64,000 nt of DNA from Uranotaenia lowii (taxonomy: Eukaryota > Arthropoda > Insecta > Diptera > Culicidae). The notes beneath the pieces are model-generated. The model was not told where the DNA came from. It was given only the letters and a program-made list of their open reading frames with translations, and made no database searches. Positions 1-13,256 of the stretch are shown here, piece by piece (the stretch's first letter is position 1; every line of letters starts with the position of its first letter). The DNA is taken from positions 222,409,094-222,473,093 of the forward strand of contig NC_073693.1 in NCBI RefSeq assembly GCF_029784155.1, written 5' to 3'. Made by a program: the position numbers and the translations under genes.

Positions 1-523
1 ACTCGGTGGAACTTGAAGCAATTTTAAGATTGAAAATCTAGTATTTTGTTCACAAATATCACTTTTTTTGACACTTTATTAGTTTCTTAGTTTCTTTGAT
101 GCAATTAACTTGCAGAATTTGAGAAAAAGAAATAATTAGATGATTTAACCGGTTTTCCGTTTCACATTTATCAATAGAATCTGTTCTAGTACATCATTAT
201 ATAAATGATATCTGTACCAACACGTGGAAGTGATTTAATTCCAAAAGTAAACTAGCTTTCAGCTTTCAGTAGCTGGTGGCAGGCCATCTTTGGCTTTATT
301 TAACGATTAAAACACTTTTGAGATAATAAGTTTTCGTTGGATTTCAAACTCAATTTGAGTAAAGGATTTATGACCATTTTGAAACCAGAGCTGACAACAC
401 GTTGATATACACCATTTATTCCTGACCGAAGCAAATGTTGTAAAAACAAGTGTCTGAAAAAGTGATATTTGTGAACAAAATACTAGATTTTCAATCTTCA
501 AATTGCTTCGAGTTCCACCGAGT
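1..523. repeat. Inverted-repeat element at the window edge
   Basis: Bases 1-76 and 448-523 are reverse complements with only a few mismatches. Read inward, each arm starts ACTCGGTGGAACT. The roughly 370 bp between them are AT-rich and encode nothing recognisable. This fits a MITE or foldback element whose left flank may lie outside the window, so no target duplication can be tested. The small reading frame here is only the arm read in reverse. Confidence 0.6.
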
Positions 524-1610
524 TCCACGCTAGTTTTATATGGAAATGATTCCTCTTAATACCAAAAATAAAATCCACATTGGCTGATGGTGCGAAAATT
601 TGCGCAATTCGAACCACTTTGCTTTGAAAATCGTTAATATATTACACTAAATGCTTTCTGCAGCGCTTCAGCAATTTTAAAACACATCATAATGTACTAA
701 GCGATTGTAGAACTTAACATTTTACAACTTTGTTTCGAAGACTGAAAATTGTTTTGTCTTACCTACAACGTTTCAGATTTAAAAAACTGTTTTTTCAAGG
801 TATTTTTCTTAATTTCATTGTCACTCCTTAGAATGAAATTGTAGAACTTTGACTTGTTCAGCAAAGTTATGTATTTTGTTAAGATAAACAACTTTGTAGA
901 AGAAACCAAAGCTCTAAAATGCTTAACAAAAAAGTTAGCATTTTTATCTTGCTATTGGTGGACCCCTCGACTCTGTATTTTATTTCAAAGTATGCGCCTT
1001 GTAAAACTATGCAATGTTGTCGAAGACACCAAAAGTCTATCTTTTCATCCCTGGGCGCTATTAATTTAGTTCCGCTAGATTGATGTTCTGTACCAGTGTG
1101 CAGTGGTTGTATCAGGTAAAGTGTTAAAGTAGTTACCCCAAATTCTTAACGAATCAGTAAAAGATATTGAAAAGTCATAAATATGGATGTAATTGGTACG
1201 TTTTTTCATTTACGCTTCTCATTGATATTTTTTTTTAAAAAATCGGGTACTATAACTTTTTTTAATCACATTCAACTATTTTTTTTCATCTATTTTTTGG
1301 GATTGACAAACTTTTGTTTAGTTGCTACACTTGAACATATTTTTATACTGTAGTGTTTTACTATTTATGATCTTGCAAAGATTGAAATTCAAGTAAAATT
1401 TATATTTTGGATGACTTTAAACTTTCTGAAACACATATAAACGTTGATTGATTGCATATTTCGTTCGAAAACAGACATAAACATTATTTTATTTCTATTT
1501 AAAATCATTTGGAGAAGGATTCAATCAGGAACATTATCAAAATCACATAATTAAATTGCAAATAGTTCAATATGGAACTTACTGATAACGTGATTACCTA
1601 TGAAACGACG
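524..1610. other. AT-rich sequence, nothing recognised
   Basis: There are no long reading frames, splice-like coding blocks or RNA genes. The phrases 'aactttgtagaagaaacc' and 'ctatgcaatgttgtcgaaga' echo each other and suggest decayed repeat sequence, but no boundary can be drawn. Confidence 0.4.
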
Positions 1611-2938
1611 CACACAGGGGTAAATGCACCTAATAAGCGATCAAAATTATTTGCGGACAAACGGTAAACGATAGACATTTGATGTCTTCGCAACATTTTT
1701 ATATTTTTTGATGATCTATCAAATTCTTGAAAGAAAAAAGTGATTTTTACATCTGGAAGGGAGATAAAAAAATTATTTCTTGAAATAATTAGTATAGAGA
1801 CTTGATGTCTTCACAAAAGTTGTAGATCTTATTATTTTAAGCAACTTTGTTGAATACATCATAAAGATCGCATGAAATTCAAAAAAGTTACGAGCATTTA
1901 AAAAATAACGAGAATTTTAACAAGTAATTTTGAGTTTTTATTTAATATCTTTTTAAGTATACGATTTACAAACTTGGTATATTTGACAAAGTTGTTCAAA
2001 TTGTTAAAACACACCATTTTGTAGAACATTTCAAATACATATTTCAACTAAGAAAGGAGATATACTACAAAATATCCAAAATAATGCCTTTTTTCAGTAA
2101 GTTATAACTTAAAGAGTTCGGACGAGTTCGTATAATTTTTTAAGTGGGTTTTGTTGGTCAAGTTATTGGCTTTTCATTGATATATAAATTAAACATTAGT
2201 TTTGAATAGATTTTTTTCAAACAAGCAATCAAAAATGAGCTTTTTCCTCTAAAAACAGGAAAAAATGGAGGTTTTTTTCATCGAATTTTAAGTGTTTCTA
2301 AAGGAAAAAGCTCATTATTGATTGCTTGTTTGAAAAAAATCTATTCAAAACTAATGTTTAATTTATATATCAATGAAAAGCCAATAACTTGACCAACAAA
2401 ATCCACTCAAAAAATTATCCGAACTCGTCCGAACTCTTAAGGTTATAACTTACTGAAAAAAGTCATTATTTTGGATATTTTGCAGTATATCTCCTTTCTT
2501 AGTTGAAATATTTATTTGAAATGTTCTACAAAATGGTGTGTTTTAACAATTTGAACAACTTTGTCAAATATACCAAGTTTGTAAATCGTATACTTAAAAA
2601 GATATTAAATAAAAACTCAAAATTATTTGTCAAATTCTCGTTATTTTTTAAATGCTCGTAACTTTTTTGAATTTCATGCGATCTTTATGATGTATTCAAC
2701 AAAGTTGCTTAAAATAATAAGATCTACAACTTTTGTGAAGACATCAAGTCTCTATACTAATTATTTCAAGAAATAATTTTTTTATCTCCCTTCCAGATGT
2801 AAAAATCACTTTTTTCTTTCAAGAATTTGATAGATCATCAAAAAATATAAAAATGTTGCGAAGACATCAAATGTCTATCGTTTACCGTTTGTCCGCAAAT
2901 AATTTTGATCGCTTATTAGGTGCATTTACCCCTGTGTG
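1611..2938. mobile_element. Transib-like non-autonomous foldback element
   Basis: Two arms of about 638 bp (1611-2248 and 2302-2938) are near-perfect reverse complements around a 53-bp spacer. The outer ends read CACACAGGGGTAAATGCACC. CGACG sits immediately outside both ends (1606-1610 and 2939-2943), a 5-bp target duplication. A 5-bp GC-rich duplication of the CGNCG form together with termini beginning CAC is characteristic of the Transib superfamily. No transposase frame is present, so the element would be non-autonomous. The Transib assignment is inferred from termini and duplication only. A long hairpin transcript is possible but unproven. Confidence 0.7.
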
Positions 2939-3179
2939 CGACGTAAATGTTGCCCTCTAATCCTTTTAAAAAATGTTTTTTTACCGCAATCTAATGTTTG
3001 TGTCGATTTTCTCATTGCAACTTTTGAATTATTAACTTCTAGGAATACATTGAAAAAAAAAAAGAAAACTTAGCTGCGCGCTTTCATTTTTACAATGGAA
3101 ATTCTTCCGGGAAATCGACCGAAAGATTTCTGGCCTTGAACATCCATCTTCAAGACTACTTCTCCTTACAATGTAATAA

Positions 3180-3380
3180 CATATTACAATAACATATTAC
3201 ATATTACATATTAAATATTACATATTACATATTACATATTACATATTACATATTACATATTACATATTACATATTACATATTACATATTACATATTACAT
3301 ATTACATATTACATATTACATATTACATATTACATATTACATATTACATATTACATATTACATATTACATATTACATATT
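3180..3380. repeat. (ATTACAT)n satellite, left half
   Basis: A heptanucleotide array, almost perfect after an irregular first 40 bp. The same unit in the same orientation resumes at 15267, so both pieces appear to be halves of one array split by the element at 3382-15265. Confidence 0.9.
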
Positions 3381-4238
3381 AGAGAGGAGTGGGGTATCGT
3401 GGGCCATGGGGAAACGTGGGCCACTTTTAATATCTCAGATGTGTATTGAGATATAAATCTCAAACCAACTATCATCGTCGTCGCTTTGCGTGAGCATATA
3501 TTCCCATATGTTGTTGACTGAAATACGCACCATATGCTTCTTTCATTTATCAAGCTAAAAAAAGTTAGAAAAATGTACTTACATAATTAAAAAAAACACC
3601 CGCTAATTTCATTGATGGGGAACCTAAAGTGCATAATAAAAATATGCTCATACGCTTATGAACTTAGTTTTGTCATGATCTTTCACGTGGAAAAGGAATT
3701 TTTGATGAAACATGAATAAGTCACACAAACGCAACCAATTTGCAAATCATAGCTTGTGGGGAATCGTGGGCCACACATCTTGAATCACCTATATTTTTAT
3801 GTTTTTATAAACATTCAGAACTGAAAATACGTTTTTCCTATCTGTAAAGTTTTCTTATGCCAAATGAAGAATTATGAAAAATATTTTGTCCACCCTATAT
3901 AAGATATTTTGCCAAAACGTTTGCGAGCAAGGTTTTGGAATCTATGCGATCATACACAGCTCTCTTTTTTATTCCATCATCCGAAATTGCTTCTAAATAA
4001 CGAAATGAATTAGGAAATCCCAGTTTTGGGTAAACTCATAAACTTTGCATGTTATTTGGTCAATTTGGATTTGGTGGCCCACGATTCCCCACCATTTTTC
4101 AAAATCCAAAAAATATTGCTTTTTTTTAAACAGTCAGAATTTGGGAAAAATAACTTATTAAAAATTAAAAAAAAATACCTTGTGATATCTTGAAAATGTA
4201 GAAAACCATACCATTTTTTATTTTCATTTTATCTATAT

Positions 4239-6125
4239 ACTAGCTGACCCGTTGTGCTTTGCTACACCTTCCGGAAATAAATGTAATTTGTAAAAATTTA
4301 TTCAAATTTAGATTTTAGAGAGCATTTTTTTGAATCAAACCTCATCATACTTCAGAACCAACAACTTTGAAATGAGAGCTGCAGCTGCAGTTCTGAATTG
4401 CAATTCAAAGATGGTATTTATTATTTACTGAAGCTTGATCTCTAAACTCGTTTTTCAATATCTGAAATTTGTACTCTGTACCCAAAAAAAACCTTTTTAA
4501 ATATGGTCCCTTCTTTGAAAAGCTCTATATCTAAAATTTACATGGGAGCTTTCCCATCTTTTTCAATTTTGTCCCCCACTGCTTGAAGAAGGTAGGTAAA
4601 TTTAACCGGCTCGATACCCAAACAGCACTTATCATGGTATAAAAAAAAAATTTAAATTAGTTATGTATCAAATACAGTGCAAATTTCTTTTTTTTAAATA
4701 AATTTACTACGGTAAACATATAAATATTTAAAAAAATATCAGTTGCATCACTAAATAAGTTCTCAGCGGTTTTTTTTAATATTCTCTTTGAAAGTCAAAT
4801 ATTTCAAAATGTAGGCAAAAACAAATTTCTAAGTTTACATTTGTCCCGTATATTGAGGCAAGTGTCAATGCAAAGCTTATTTACAGATGCGTCAGAGTAA
4901 TGGCTTTAAAATCGAATGCTGTTCAAAGGGAATAACCTTCATTTACAAAGACATTTAAGAAGTTTCAATATCCGCTGCAGTTTCAACATTCGGAATACCC
5001 CTTCTGGTCTTTCCAACATATTGAATCATTTTGAAGATGAATTTCTTAAAAGTTCGACGTTTGCCCTTGCCCCACCGTGTAAGTTGACAGAAGGGAATAT
5101 TGTTTTTAACATTTTAAGGGTAAACTAAAAATTTCTCTTAAAAATTTTGCGTCCAGTTGAATATCAGTTCTAAAGTCTCGCTTTTCAAAAACGAAGCGGA
5201 TCAAAAGTCTTTTTTATGCAGCCATGTAACACAAAAACACTTTTCATGTTAAGTACGTACTTGAATTGGTATGTAAGCAAAAAGTACGATAGTTTTTTCA
5301 GAATTATTTAAAATAAATAGCTCCCATTTTCATTTCTAAATTCGTTTCAGTTGTGTATTTGGGCCGCAGTAACAATTTCTAGAAGAAAACATATTTTTTT
5401 TATTTTTTTTAACAGAAAAAGTTGAACGTTTGAACATGTTCTAATGTTCCTTGAATGAAAAGTCGAATGCTACCTACATTAACACGAACTAAATATGGAA
5501 GTATTTTTGCAAATCTTTCAATTGGTTTTGATTTGATTGATAAAATACCAATCCGTGTCACATCTAGGCGTCATTTATTACCACGTGCTGTGTACAAATC
5601 AAATAAGCAAGAAAAAAACACATCTAGGTTGCATATCGCCCACGTGTTTGAGAAACAGGCGCCTTATTGTTAAATTTTCCAGCAATCAATGAACAGTGTG
5701 CTTTGGTTACTATCCTCTTGCGACGACGTTTGTTCGCCCATGGAGACGAAAAACAAACCCCTCAAAGAAAATATGCTTGGTTGAGAAATACGCGCCAAAA
5801 TATTCCTACTGATCAGTATGCTATGCCTGGGTTACTTTCCTTTTGCGACGTTGGCGACGACGCCTCGACCATAGAGACGAAAAACAAACCGCCCAAAGGA
5901 AAAAAAATCTCAAGAAAATGGATGTCATGACTTTAATTTGTTTCGAAAAACTACAAATTTTGTATGGAAACCTCTCCTTCCTTAAGTCAGATGGAGTTTT
6001 GACTATTACAGAAACCATCCCCGGCCTCAAAAACCCTCAGATGCCAGTTTTGACGGTGATCGGTTCAGTAGTTTCCGAGTCTATAGGGAACAGACAGACA
6101 GACAAACATTCATTTTTATATATCT
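4239..6125 (+). mobile_element. CTAGCTGACCCG element, copy 1 (Helitron/Helentron-like candidate)
   Basis: The left terminus is ACTAGCTGACCCGTTGTGC. The right end is GAGTCTATAGGGAACAGACA followed by a GACA/TATA-rich tail. The next copy starts immediately afterwards, giving a head-to-tail pair. Lack of terminal inverted repeats, a conserved CTAG start and a microsatellite-like tail resemble Helitron/Helentron-like non-autonomous elements of insects. That class call is inference. No helicase or Rep frame is present; the short frames near 5.8 kb are not conserved protein. Confidence 0.6.
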
Positions 6126-8073
6126 ACTAGCTGACCCGTTGTGCTTTGCTACACCTTCCGGAAATAAATGTAATTTGTAAAAATTTATTGAAATTTCGAT
6201 TTTAGAGAGCATTGTTTTAAATCAAACCTCATCATACTTCAGAACCAACAACTTTGAAATGAGAGCTGCAGCTGCAGTTCTGAATAGCAATTCAAAGATG
6301 GTATATATTATTTACTGATCTCTAAACTCGTTTTTCAAGATCTGAAATTTGTACTCTGTACCCAAAAAAACCTTTTTAAATATGGTCCCTTCTTTGAAAA
6401 GTTCTTTATTTTAAATTTACATGGGAGCTCTCCCATCTTTTTCAATTTTGTCCCCCACTTCCTGGATGAATGTAGGCAAATTTAACCGGCTCGATACCCA
6501 AACAACACTTATCATGGTAATGAAAAATATATTAAATTAGTTATGTATTAAATACAGTGCAAATTTCTTTTTTTTTAATAAATTTACTACGGTAAACATA
6601 TAAATATTTAAAAAAAATATCAGTCGCATCACTAAATAAGTTCTCAGCGTTTTTTTATTTTCTCTTTGAAAGTCAAATATTTAAAAATATAGGCAAAAAC
6701 AAATTTCTAAGTTTACATTTGTCCCGTATATTGGGGCAATTGTCAATGCAAAGCTTATTTACAGATGCGTTAGAGTAATGGCTTTAAAATGGATTTAATA
6801 TGAATTCATTTTGTTTGTTCTATCAAGTTTCACTGATATATCTGCAGTATTCCTGCAATATAAATTTATGTTTGTTACTCCACTTTTAACGAATGCTGTT
6901 CAAAGGGATTTCATTTACAAAGACATTTAAGAATTTTCCATATCCGCTGCAGTTTCAACATTCGGAATACCCCTTCTGGTCTTTCCAACATATTGAATCA
7001 TTTTGAAGATGAATTTCTTAAAAGTTCGACGTTTGCCCTTGCCCCACCGTGTAAGTTGACAGAAGGGAATATTGTTTTTAACACTGTAAGGGTAAACTAA
7101 AAATTTCTCTTAAAAATGTTGCGTCTAGTTGAATATCAGTTCTAAAGTCTCGCTTTTCAAAAACGAAGCGGATCAAAAGTCTCTTTTATGCAGCCATGTA
7201 ACACAAAAACACTTTTCATGTTAAGTACGTACTTGAATTGGTATGTAAGCAAAAAGAACGATGGTTTTTTCAGAATTATTTAAAATAAAAAGCTCCCATT
7301 TTCATTTCTAAATTCGTTTCTAGAAGAAAACATAATTTTTATTTTTTTTTCAACAGAAAAAGTTGAACGTTTGAACATGTTCTAATGGTCCTTGAATGAA
7401 AAGTCGAATGCTACCTACATTGACACGAACTAAATATGGAAGTATTTTTGCAAATCTTTCAATTGGTTTTGATTCGATTGATAAAATACCAATCCGTGTC
7501 ACATCTAGGCGTCATTAATTACAACGTGCTGTGCACAAATCAAATAAGCAAGAAAAAACACATCTAGGCTGCATATCGCCCCACGTGTTTGAGAAACAGG
7601 CGCCTTATTGTTAAATTTTCCAGCAATCAATGAACAGTGTGCTTTGGTTACTATCCTCTAGCGACGACGTTTGCTCGCCTATGGAGACGAAAAACAAACC
7701 CCTCAAAGAAAATATGCTTGGTTGAGAAATACGCGCCAAAATATTCCTACTGATCAGTATGCTATGCCTGGGTTACTATCCTTTTGCGACGTTGGCTCGA
7801 CGCCTCGACCATAGAGACGAAAAACAAACCGCCCAAATGAAAAAAAAAATCTTGAGAAAATGGATGTCATGACTTTAATTTGTTTCGAAAAACTACAAAT
7901 TTTGTATGGAAGCCTCTCCTTCCTTAAGTCGGATGGAGTTTTGACTATTACAGAAACCATCCTCGACCTCAAAAACCCTCAGATGCCAGTTTTGACGATG
8001 ATCGGTTCAGTAGTTTCCGAGTCTATAGGGAACAGACAGACAGACAAACATTCATTTTTATATATATATAGAT
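6126..8073 (+). mobile_element. CTAGCTGACCCG element, copy 2
   Basis: It is closely similar over its length to the element at 4239-6125, with small indels, including an extra block near 6790-6890. It ends in GACAGACAGACAAACATT plus a TA repeat. At about 6780-6800 it preserves the uninterrupted version of the site that is occupied by a MITE in the third copy. Confidence 0.6.
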
Positions 8074-9275
8074 ACTAGCAGACCCGGTAAACTTCGTCTT
8101 ACCATGTTTAACTTGGCGTCTCGCTTTCGTGAACATGTCCTAGTTTTTTTACATCTCTTTTTTTCCGTTTACTCGAATTGCCACGCTTAATTTTATCGGA
8201 ACCAACCCTAAAAATTTTAACTCAATTCTTTGGGTTTTTACATAGATTATCAAAACATTACCTTCAATCAATCTTACATGCATATTACAGGAAAACTTTT
8301 AATCTACTTTTCTTTGAGTCGGATGCTTTGAATATTGCCGAATGGTGTCAGGTATCAGCTTCCCGTTGAAAATTTGAGTTTTTCAGCACTCAACGGGACC
8401 ATCAAACTTGGCAAGCCTCATGCAGCATGCTTAAAAAATCCACTCTTTGTAGCTTGTTCCATAAATAACTTTATGTTGATAATATCTATGTTTCATTTAT
8501 TGAATACCATTTAGTTGATTTATTCCACTTTGATCGAGTTCACATTAAGGTTGAAATCGGAATCAAAAGTTTCTCATTAATTGGAATTTATTGCACATGA
8601 AACTTTATGGAAAAAGAATTTTGAATATCGGGACCATTTAAGGAGTATTTGCCCAATACTCTACCTATCGTAGCACTTTCAGCTCCCGAGTTTCTTCGGA
8701 GAGAAGATTTCTTACTAACCATTTTCAAGCAGCTTTTTGTTCACTATTTTCACCCTTGGAAGCAGTGGTATTTAAATAATATCCATATTTTCATCAAAAC
8801 CATGTCAAAAAAAAAATTACAGTTTTATTATTTATTTCAGCAAAAAATGCTTATTAAATTCCTTTGAACGTTTACCCAGTTAATAAAAAAATGATCGGGT
8901 TTGAAAGGAGGAAAAAGAATGTTTAATTTTATTTGAATTTTTATCCTAATAGACATATCTGTCAATATAAACCGTTGTTTTTTTAAGATTCTAACTGAAA
9001 CTTTGAGGTTTTTGAAAATTAAATAGATCGAAAAGAGCTAATCTGTTAAGGCTACAACGATTCCATGAGTTCGTTCGTTTTTTTTTGAAGTTTTCATGTA
9101 CATATACCTCGAAACCTTTAAAAACATATAAGTGTCTTTTGGCTATCATCACAGTTCAACTTTCATATTCTTTCAAAAAGAAATATCTAAGTAAAGGTAC
9201 ATTTGCCCCATTTACTGATGCAAGTGAAAACACATTGCTCTTTTTCAGATGCGTCAGTGTAAAGACTTTAAAATA

Positions 9276-10503
9276 AGGTTGCCAGATTTTTTTTCACTAC
9301 CATCCGGGCCTAGCAATTCCGGGCATTTTTTCAAAAAAACCTGACAAAATCCGGGCATGGATTTCAATTTTTCAAATCCAAAAACCGGGCAAAAACCGGG
9401 CAAAATTTAGGTGTTATTATATATAAAAGCAAAGAAAAAATGCAAAAAAATCGAAATTAATATTTTATTAATGTAATTGCAGACTTCCAACAACTTTTTG
9501 GAACACTTAAGGGGGGGGTAGGGTCTAACGGGTATAAAGAAACACAATTTTCACGATTTTTGGCTAGAGCTATCGTTCAAACAAATGTATTCAAATTTTT
9601 TGCATTATACAAAGCATTGTTAAATGAACATTTTGTAATTTTTTCGTAGAAAAATATTGAAAAATGAGCCGGTGACGGAGCATTTTCGAGGATGCCTTTT
9701 AGAAAACAGGATTTGCGGTGGACACTGTATCTCAGCACAGAATCATCTGAAATCAAAAAATCCGAGCAAAATATTTTTATTAGATGTTTTTCTGGACCCC
9801 AACGTTTTTATTTAACTTAAAAATATTTTTATGAAATTTTTGTGGCTGTTTGAAGTAAAAACTACGATTTTTCACTTAAAAATCCACCATTTTTCACCTC
9901 TAAAATCTCCCCAAAGTAAAAAAATCAAAAAAGAAAAACGTTGGGGTCTGGTATTTTATATGTAGAAAATATGTTCCAAATTTGAAAAGAATCGGATAAG
10001 TAGTTTTCAAATGACGATGTCCACGGACTTTAAAAATGTGCTTTCGAGAAAAACGCGTTTGAAGTTTCTGCTCTTGCTTTCTTGCAGTATTAGATAGGAG
10101 GAGATAAAGGCCTATAACTTCTACAGTTTTGCTTCAATTGACTTGAAAATTTGACACAACATTCTTGAAATGTTTTACAATAAGAAAATAAAAAAATAAA
10201 AAAATCGATTTTTTGAAAGTGTTAGACCCTACCCCCCCCTTAAATATTTAAAGGTTTATAAAAGTAAATCAGCGAAATTATTTGAAACAATCGTTGAAAA
10301 TTTTCATACAAATAATCGATTTTGCTGAAACGTACCCAAAAACTTTGATTTTTTTGGTTTCTTTGTGAAAATTGTTAAAAAATCCGGGCAATATCCGGAC
10401 TTTTTTCACGATATCCGGGCAACCGGGCCGGACCGGACTTTCTCGAAATTTTGCATCAAATATCCGGGCAAACCCGGATAAAACCGGGCAATCTGGCAAG
10501 CTT
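9276..10503. mobile_element. MITE with AGGTTGCC ends and 10-11-bp target duplication
   Basis: The ends are AGGTTGCCAGATT and AATCTGGCAAGCTT, flanked by direct copies of ACTTTAAAATA (9265-9275 and 10504-10514). The interior is rich in CCGGGCA motifs in both orientations. Another element (9511-10239) is nested in it. The homologous position in copy 2 of the surrounding family is empty, which supports the boundaries. The long duplication hints at a Mutator-like element; this is inference. Confidence 0.7.
9511..10239. mobile_element. TTAA-flanked MITE
   Basis: A perfect 19-bp terminal inverted repeat, GGGGGGGGTAGGGTCTAAC, is flanked by TTAA at 9507-9510 and 10240-10243. TTAA duplication is typical of piggyBac and some Sola elements. 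The 729-bp interior has no coding capacity. It is nested within the MITE at 9276-10503, so it is the younger of the two. Confidence 0.75.
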
Positions 10504-12049
10504 ACTTTAAAATAAATTGAATACTTTTTCCTGTTTGTCTTTTTTATCAACTTTCATTGATATATCTGCAGTTTTTCCCCAGAATACAATAATGCTTGGT
10601 ACTTCAATTTCACTGCACACTGTTTAACCATAAGACCTTCATTTACAAAGACATTTAATAATTTTGAATATCCGCTTCAGATTTAACATTCGGTATACCC
10701 TTTCTGATCATTTTGGAAAAATAATTCTTAAAGGGTATATGTTTCATGACTAAAAAACGCGTTGCCACTTGTTTCACCGTGTGAAATGACAGGAGTTAAT
10801 ATCATTTTCGACATTTCCAGGTCATAATAAAAACTTATCAAAAAAAATTCTGCTTCTGCTATCAAAAGATAATGCTTCTAGAATATCAATCACAGAAAAA
10901 CTTTTCAACAAAAAAGCGAATCTAAAGTCTCTTCTATGTAGCCAAAATATGTTAAACATAAACACACTTTCATGTTAAGTACGTACTTGAATTCTGTGTG
11001 AACAAACAGTGAACCTGTAAACAGTTTTTCTGTGAATGAATTTAAAAAAAAGTTGAGTTTATTTAGTCAGATTGTTTAATTGGGCTCAAAGATTTAAAGA
11101 TGAAGAAATAATGTGAACATGTATGTGTACATGAGCAATTTATAATTTTTTGTAAATGTTGAACGTTTCCACTTGCTCTAGTGTATCTTTTAACTGAAAT
11201 TTTTTTCATTTTTATTGATAACTTTCACTTATGCTTCCAGAAAATCAAAAAGTTCTTTGCATTAGGCCTTAAATAAACATCAATCCTATATAATCTTTTT
11301 TAAAGGACAGGCTCTTGTGTCTGTTCATCCTCAATGGATTTTGCTGTTGCTCTGTAAATTTAAAGGCACCCGAAACATTTTCAGTTAAGCACATTTGTAC
11401 ATGTTCGAAAAATGTTTCTAGGGGTATTGAATTATAAAATTGTATGTAAATCTTCCCACTTTCTTTTTGCAAATGTCCGCAAAGAGTCATACCATAATTT
11501 TATATGCATCAGTACTAAATTCATATTTTCAGACAACAATTTCTGCTTTTTTTTAATTGTTTAAATGGTATTGATTTGATCGTCAAAATATCAATCTGGG
11601 TGTCATTCATTACTATGTGCTGTACAAATGATCTAGGAATCAAGAAGAAAAAAAACACATCTAGGCTTCATATCGCTACCACATGCATTGAAATTATGCT
11701 TGGTTTAGAAATGCGCGCCCAAATATTTCAACTAATCAGTATGCTATGTCATCGTTACCATCCTCTCTTGGTGTTTGCTTGCGACGCCTTGGACGACCAT
11801 GGAGACAAATAACAAATCGCCCGGCGCCCGAAGTAAAGAAAATCTCCGAAAATGGATGTCATGACTTTAATTTGATTCAAAAAACTACAAATTTAATTAT
11901 AACGGACAATTGATGCCACTTTTTGTTATTTTTATTCAATATAAACCGATTCGCATGCCCACAAAATATTCTAAAAATAATTTCACTTGTATCTTTTGGG
12001 TAATTTTGGAGGAGTAGTACTACAAACACCGTTACAAGAGAATTTTATA

Positions 12050-13256
12050 TAATAGATATATAGAAAGCAATTTCTGTATGTTTGTTTGTTTGTTTGTTTG
12101 TTTGTTTGTTTGTCCTCTATAGACTCAGCCGTCTTAAGAGCTAGAGGTCTGAAATTTGGCATGGATGCTCATTAGGACCAGGCATGATGAAAAATGTTTT
12201 CAGATTTTCGGACGACCCCTTCTGAAGGGGGTCGTCCATGCAAGACAAATATTGTTTTTGCGGTATTGACGTTACTTTTCGTCGGATTGTGTTGAAAATT
12301 TGCACATGAGTGTTTTGAAAGACGAGCAATCGATTTCAGGTGTCAAATTTGGTGTAAGGGGTCAGCCAAAGGGGTCGTCCATATTAACTGTTTGCTGTTT
12401 TTGCGATATTGACGTTATTATACATCATATCCAAATGAAAATTGGTACACGATAGTTTTGAGTGACGTGCAATCGATTTGAGGCATCAAATTCAGTGTAG
12501 GGGGTCGGCAAAAGGGGTCGTCCATATTCACTTTTCAATATCTTAGTGATATTGACATTCTTACACATCGGATTGCGATGAAAATTTGATTTCACTTATT
12601 CAAATTAAAGTCAGGGGTCAGCCAAAGGGGTCGTCCATATTAACTATTCACTATTAATGCGATATTGTCGTTATTATACATCGGATTCAGATGAAAATTG
12701 GTACACGAACATTTTGAGGGACGGGCAATCGATATCAGGTATAAAATTCAGTTAGAGAGGCCTGCAAAGGGGGTCGTCCATATTCACTGATTCATGTTTT
12801 TGCGATATTGGCGTTATTGTTCACCGGATTGTGATGATATCAAATTTTTTGCCAGGGGTCGACGAAAAGAATCGTCCATATTAATTAATTTTTCACTGTT
12901 TTTAGCAATATTGACGTTATTATGCAATGGATTGCTTTGAAAATTTGCACACGGGAGTTTTGAGGAAAGGGCAATCGATTTCATATATAATAGATTGTAG
13001 AAGAGGCCACCGAAAGAGGTTTGACTTTTTGGCAATAATTGCGTTGTTATGAAACGATCGAGTCGAAATTTGTACACGGGGGTTTCAAATTTAGTAGCAG
13101 ACGACAGGAAAAGTGATCGTCAAATATTTTGCAATTATTACTTAACAATGAACTCGCAATTGCATCTGGAAAATACTTGGCAATTGACTTTTAACAAACT
13201 GTTCATGACATATTCCAAGTTGAAAGCGAAACGGAGTTCGTATGGGATCAGCTAGT
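12050..13256 (-). mobile_element. CTAGCTGATCCC element, copy 4 (reverse orientation)
   Basis: Read on the - strand it starts ACTAGCTGATCCCATACGAA at 13256. It ends with GAGTCTATAGAGGACAAACA and a (CAAA)n tract at about 12079-12115. The ends match copies 1-3 but the interior is different. It consists of diverged units of a roughly 140-bp repeat containing GGGGTCGTCCATAT. Confidence 0.6.

Larger units (their letters stand above)
8074..12050 (+). mobile_element. CTAGCAGACCCGG element, copy 3, diverged and interrupted
   Basis: It begins ACTAGCAGACCCGGTAAACT directly after the tail of copy 2. It shares diverged blocks with copies 1 and 2, for example around the TTAAGTACGTACTTGAAT motif near 10975 and the GGATGTCATGACTTTAATTT block near 11850. 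It is interrupted by the MITE at 9276-10503. The canonical 3' tail is not seen after about 11895, so the right boundary is approximate. Confidence 0.5.

Noticed and set aside
12079..12112. (GTTT)n tract as an independent microsatellite
   Set aside because: It recurs at the same place in the neighbouring copy (13283-13312), so it is the tail of the CTAG-ended element.
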